Positions 7,266 through 10,015 of a stretch of DNA of 10,015 nucleotides are shown here, in pieces. Position numbers and translations under genes: made by a program. Source of the DNA: Planctomycetales bacterium (GTDB taxonomy: Bacteria; Planctomycetota; Planctomycetia; Pirellulales; Thermoguttaceae); the NCBI GenBank assembly GCA_007122045.1, contig SKJM01000591.1:1-10015 (forward strand), read 5' to 3'. Below the pieces are notes generated by a model. The model was not told the origin of the DNA. It saw only the letters and a list, made by a program, of their open reading frames with translations, and did not search any database. The number at the start of each line of letters is the position of its first letter. Positions within the stretch are counted from its first letter, which is position 1.

Positions 7266-8981
7266 ATGACCCTCGCACCATCCGTACCGTTGAATGCGCC
7301 GTCGGTCGATCTGCCGCCGGACATCGAAATCGCCCGCTCCGTGCAACCACTCCCTATTGGCGAGGTTGGGGCCCGACTGGGTATCGAGGAGGACTATCTG
7401 GAACTGTACGGGAAGTACAAGGCAAAGCTCCCGCCGAATCTCAACGGCCAGGTAAGCGCCCGGGGAACGGGTAGACTCGTCCTGGTGACGGCGATCACGC
7501 CCACGCCTCCCGGCGAAGGCAAGACCACCACCAGCATCGGGCTGGCCGATGGACTCAGCCGCATTGGCAAACGGACGGCCGTGTGCCTGCGCGAGCCGTC
7601 GATGGGGCCGTGTTTCGGCATGAAGGGCGGAGCGGCCGGCGGCGGCTACTCCCAGGTCGTCCCCATGGAAGACATCAACCTCCACTTCACCGGCGACGTG
7701 CACGCCATCGAGTTGGCCCACAACCTGTTGGCCGCCATGCTCGACAACCACCTCCACCACGGCAACGCCCTGCAGATCGACCCGCGACGGATCACCTGGA
7801 ATCGCGTGATGGACATGAACGACCGGGCGCTGCGGCGGATTCTCGTCGGCCTCGGCGGTGTGGGCAACTCGATCCCGCGCGAGGCGAGCTTCGACATCAC
7901 CGTCGCCAGCGAAGTGATGGCCATCTTCTGCCTTTCCGAGTCGCTCAGCGAACTGCGCGACCGGCTCGGCCGGATCATCGTCGGGTACACCCGCGACCGG
8001 AAACCGATCACCGCCGCCGATCTGAACGCCCAGGGCGCGATGACCGTCCTGCTGAAGAATGCCCTGCGGCCGAATCTCGTGCAGACCCTCGAACATACCC
8101 CGGCCTTCGTCCACGGCGGCCCGTTCGCCAACATCGCCCACGGCTGCAACAGCGTCGTCGCCACCAAGTTGGCCATGCGCCTGGCCGACTACACGGTGAC
8201 CGAGGCCGGCTTCGGGGCCGACCTCGGCGCGGAGAAGTTCCTGAACATCAAGTGCCGCAAGGCGGACCTCCGTCCCGACTGCGTGGTGCTCGTGGCGACG
8301 GTACGGGCATTGAAGCATCACGGCGGCGCCGGGCCGAAAGAACTCGACCGGCCCGACTTCGAAGCGCTCGACCGGGGACTCGACAACCTGAAGAAGCACA
8401 TCGAAAACATCCACCGCTTCGGCCTTCCGGTGGTCGTCGCCGTCAATTCCTTCCGGAGCGATACGGAGGAGGAGATCGAGTTCCTCCAGCAGAAGTGCTC
8501 CCACCTGTCGGTCGAGGTCGTCCCCACGAAGAACTGGGCCGACGGCGGCGCCGGCGCGGAAGCACTGGCCCACACCGTCGTCGACGTGGCCGAAAACACC
8601 AAGAGCGACTTCCACTTCCTGTATCCCGATACGTGCAGCCTGTGGCAGAAGGTGAAGATCATCTGCCGCGAAATCTACGGGGCGGCCGACGTCCTGGCCG
8701 ACAAGCAGTTGCGCAACCGGTTCCAGGCCCTCGAAGACGCCGGCTACGGAGACCTGCCCATTTGCATGGCCAAGACCCAATACTCCTTTTCCAGCGATCC
8801 TCGCCTGCTCGGGCGGCCGAAGAACTTCGACGTCCCGCTGCGCGACGTCCGCCTGGCCGCCGGGGCCGGATTCGTGGTCGTGCTGGCCGGCGACATCATG
8901 ACCATGCCCGGACTGCCGAAGGTCTCGGCGGCGGAATCGATTGACATCAATGAACACGAAGAGATTGTCGGGCTGTTCTGA
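7266..8981 (+). CDS. fhs: Formate-tetrahydrofolate ligase (10-formyl-THF synthetase)
   Basis: Fhs condenses formate with THF using ATP, giving 10-formyl-THF, the entry step of the methyl branch. The protein has 571 residues, slightly longer than the usual 555-560. The P-loop [12 protein letters not shown] is at 78-89. Both family signatures are intact: [11 protein letters not shown] (118-128) and [12 protein letters not shown] (343-354). [13 protein letters not shown] (313-325), [14 protein letters not shown] (283-296) and the C-terminal [11 protein letters not shown] are also typical. The first 18 residues or so are a proline-rich extension before the conserved start at [20 protein letters not shown] at 7254-7260, five bases before the ATG, supports the start. 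It follows the reductase gene by 63 bases. The next two pathway steps (cyclohydrolase and dehydrogenase, FchA or FolD) are not encoded here and must lie elsewhere. The stop codon shares a base with the start of the last gene. Confidence 0.97.
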   Translation: MTLAPSVPLNAPSVDLPPDIEIARSVQPLPIGEVGARLGIEEDYLELYGKYKAKLPPNLNGQVSARGTGRLVLVTAITPTPPGEGKTTTSIGLADGLSRIGKRTAVCLREPSMGPCFGMKGGAAGGGYSQVVPMEDINLHFTGDVHAIELAHNLLAAMLDNHLHHGNALQIDPRRITWNRVMDMNDRALRRILVGLGGVGNSIPREASFDITVASEVMAIFCLSESLSELRDRLGRIIVGYTRDRKPITAADLNAQGAMTVLLKNALRPNLVQTLEHTPAFVHGGPFANIAHGCNSVVATKLAMRLADYTVTEAGFGADLGAEKFLNIKCRKADLRPDCVVLVATVRALKHHGGAGPKELDRPDFEALDRGLDNLKKHIENIHRFGLPVVVAVNSFRSDTEEEIEFLQQKCSHLSVEVVPTKNWADGGAGAEALAHTVVDVAENTKSDFHFLYPDTCSLWQKVKIICREIYGAADVLADKQLRNRFQALEDAGYGDLPICMAKTQYSFSSDPRLLGRPKNFDVPLRDVRLAAGAGFVVVLAGDIMTMPGLPKVSAAESIDINEHEEIVGLF

Positions 8982-8983
8982 TG
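8979..8983 (+). other. TGATG stop-start junction coupling fhs to the last gene
   Basis: The TGA stop of fhs (8979-8981) and the ATG of the next gene (8981-8983) share one base. No purine-rich ribosome site lies just upstream, so the downstream gene is likely translated by ribosomes finishing fhs. Confidence 0.7.
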
Positions 8984-10009
8984 ATAACATTCCGAGGAAA
9001 CTGCCGCGCGACCGGCATCGGAAGCCTCCCGCACACCGACCCTCGTGCGGCGGTAGAGGCCGCGTTCACCTTTTCGCCCGAGTTGCCCTACTGGCCGCAG
9101 CTTCCCAAAGTGTCGCCAAGGGAGGGAATGAACGAGCAGGCGTTGGCGGGCATGCCGGGGGTGCGGGCTGAGAACGGAAAGCTCCGGCTCGTTCAGGACG
9201 AGGCGTTCTATCTCGGCGTGGAGAAGATATTTACGGCGTACGAGTCGGGTGAGGCGGCGGCGGCCGCTCTCCCACCGGAATCGGCTTGCGCCCTGGACGG
9301 TTTCTGCACCGCGGTTCAGGAGCGCGGCGTGCCGCAGGCCAAGACCCAAATCGCCGGTCCCATCACTGTCGGTATGGCGGTGCTCGGCGAGGACGGCAAT
9401 CCGATCCTCTACGACGAGGTTGTCCGCGACGTCCTGGTGAAGTTCCTGCACCTGCGCGTGAAGTGGTTGGCCGGGCGGCTTCGCGCCGCGGGGGCCGAGC
9501 CGGTCGTGTTCGTCGACGAGCCGTTCCTCGCTGCGTTTGGAACTCCGCTGTTCGGCTGGAGTCTGCCGCAGGTCCGCGCGTGCCTGGAAGCGGTGACGGC
9601 CGGCGCGGAAACGGTCGGTTCACACTGCTGCTCGAATACCGACTGGTCGATTTTCTTGGGCGGGAGTTTGGCCGTCGTTTCCTTCGACGCCTTCGCGTTC
9701 GCCGAAAACTTCCTGGTCTATCGGGATGACTTGCAGGCGTTCCTTTCGCGCGTCGGGACGATCGCCTGGGGCATCGTCCCGACGGAGCCGGAGGCGATTG
9801 CCGTGGCGACCGTAGACACGTTGCGCGACCGTCTGCTTGCCCAGATCGACCGACTGGGCCAGTTGGGATTCTCCCGCGAGCAGGTGCTCCGGCAGAGCCT
9901 CATTACGCCCGCCTGCGGCCTGGGAACGCGCTCGCCGGATGCGGCCGCACGCGCCCTGGCGCTTACCCGCGACCTGGCCGCAAACCTTAGCACAACGATC
10001 CGGCAATAA
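8981..10009 (+). CDS. MetE-superfamily protein, candidate core (folate-independent) methionine synthase
   Basis: This 342-residue protein has the short single-barrel form of the UROD/MetE superfamily. It has ATGIGSLPH near the start (10-18), PYWPQLPK (36-43), AGPITVGMAV (125-134), VFVDEPFLAAFG (177-188), SHCCSN (214-219) and TPACGLGTRS (309-318). In MetE the active-site zinc is held by H-x-C, a glutamate and a later cysteine; H215, C217 and C312 would fill three of these places, with C216 beside them and the acidic ligand unassigned. MetE itself is more than twice as long because of an N-terminal folate/substrate domain that is absent here. Short core enzymes of this kind (Mes families) take methyl groups from corrinoid proteins to make methionine. 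The position at the end of a CFeSP operon suggests AcsCD as donor, but that is inference; another corrinoid or thiol methyltransferase role is possible. The start at 8981 fits the conserved N-terminus. Confidence 0.72.
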   Translation: MITFRGNCRATGIGSLPHTDPRAAVEAAFTFSPELPYWPQLPKVSPREGMNEQALAGMPGVRAENGKLRLVQDEAFYLGVEKIFTAYESGEAAAAALPPESACALDGFCTAVQERGVPQAKTQIAGPITVGMAVLGEDGNPILYDEVVRDVLVKFLHLRVKWLAGRLRAAGAEPVVFVDEPFLAAFGTPLFGWSLPQVRACLEAVTAGAETVGSHCCSNTDWSIFLGGSLAVVSFDAFAFAENFLVYRDDLQAFLSRVGTIAWGIVPTEPEAIAVATVDTLRDRLLAQIDRLGQLGFSREQVLRQSLITPACGLGTRSPDAAARALALTRDLAANLSTTIRQ

Positions 10010-10015
10010 CGCCCA

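Noticed and set aside
7583..8944. A + strand open frame of about 453 codons inside fhs.
   Set aside because: It is an out-of-frame shadow with arginine/proline-rich composition; the fhs frame carries both family signatures without interruption.
7248..8990. A minus-strand open frame of about 580 codons covering all of fhs.
   Set aside because: It tracks the fhs limits almost exactly, as expected for an antisense shadow, and no family could be recognised.
8981..10009. Last gene considered as uroporphyrinogen decarboxylase (HemE).
   Set aside because: It carries an H-x-C and a later cysteine like MetE-type zinc methyltransferases, and the N-terminal motif typical of HemE was not seen. The one-carbon context also argues against haem synthesis.

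Overview
This GC-rich window carries eight genes, all on the + strand and packed head to tail with at most 72 bases between them. Together they encode most of the methyl branch of a bacterial-type, tetrahydrofolate-based Wood-Ljungdahl (reductive acetyl-CoA) pathway, plus the machinery that handles its corrinoid protein. The host is probably an anaerobic bacterium using the pathway for acetogenesis, CO2 fixation or, in reverse, acetate/acetyl-CoA oxidation; the sequence does not say which. It is not a methanogen-type pathway, because Fhs, AcsE and a MetF-type reductase all work on tetrahydrofolate. The phylum cannot be fixed by eye. High GC and an Ala/Pro-rich protein tail would suit several anaerobic lineages (Planctomycetota, Chloroflexota and Desulfobacterota are candidates), and this is only a weak guess.

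Layout, left to right: the 3' part of acsC (large subunit of the corrinoid iron-sulfur protein, CFeSP; its 5' part is outside the window); a RACo-type ATP-dependent reductive activator of CFeSP, overlapping acsC by 19 bases; a CooC/AcsF nickel-maturation ATPase; acsD (small CFeSP subunit); acsE (methyl-THF:CFeSP methyltransferase); a single-chain MetF-MetV fusion (methylene-THF reductase with a cysteine-rich C-terminal domain); fhs (formate-THF ligase); and, joined to fhs by a TGATG junction, a short MetE-superfamily protein that may be a folate-independent core methionine synthase.

How they fit: Fhs activates formate on THF. The cyclohydrolase/dehydrogenase steps are not encoded here. MetF-MetV makes methyl-THF, AcsE passes the methyl to the cobalt of AcsCD, RACo rescues AcsCD when its cobalt oxidises to Co(II), and CooC/AcsF serves the nickel sites of CODH/ACS. 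The genes for CODH/ACS itself (acsA, acsB) and formate dehydrogenase are not in the window. The last gene may drain methyl groups from this branch to methionine.

No RNA genes, mobile elements, repeats, CRISPR arrays or convincing promoters or terminators were seen. The longest non-coding gap is 72 bases, so the whole window reads as the interior and possible 3' end of one operon. The points worth a second look are the coupled MetE-like gene, the MetF-MetV fusion with its low-complexity tail, and the gene order, in which the two CFeSP subunit genes are split by their activator and a nickel chaperone.
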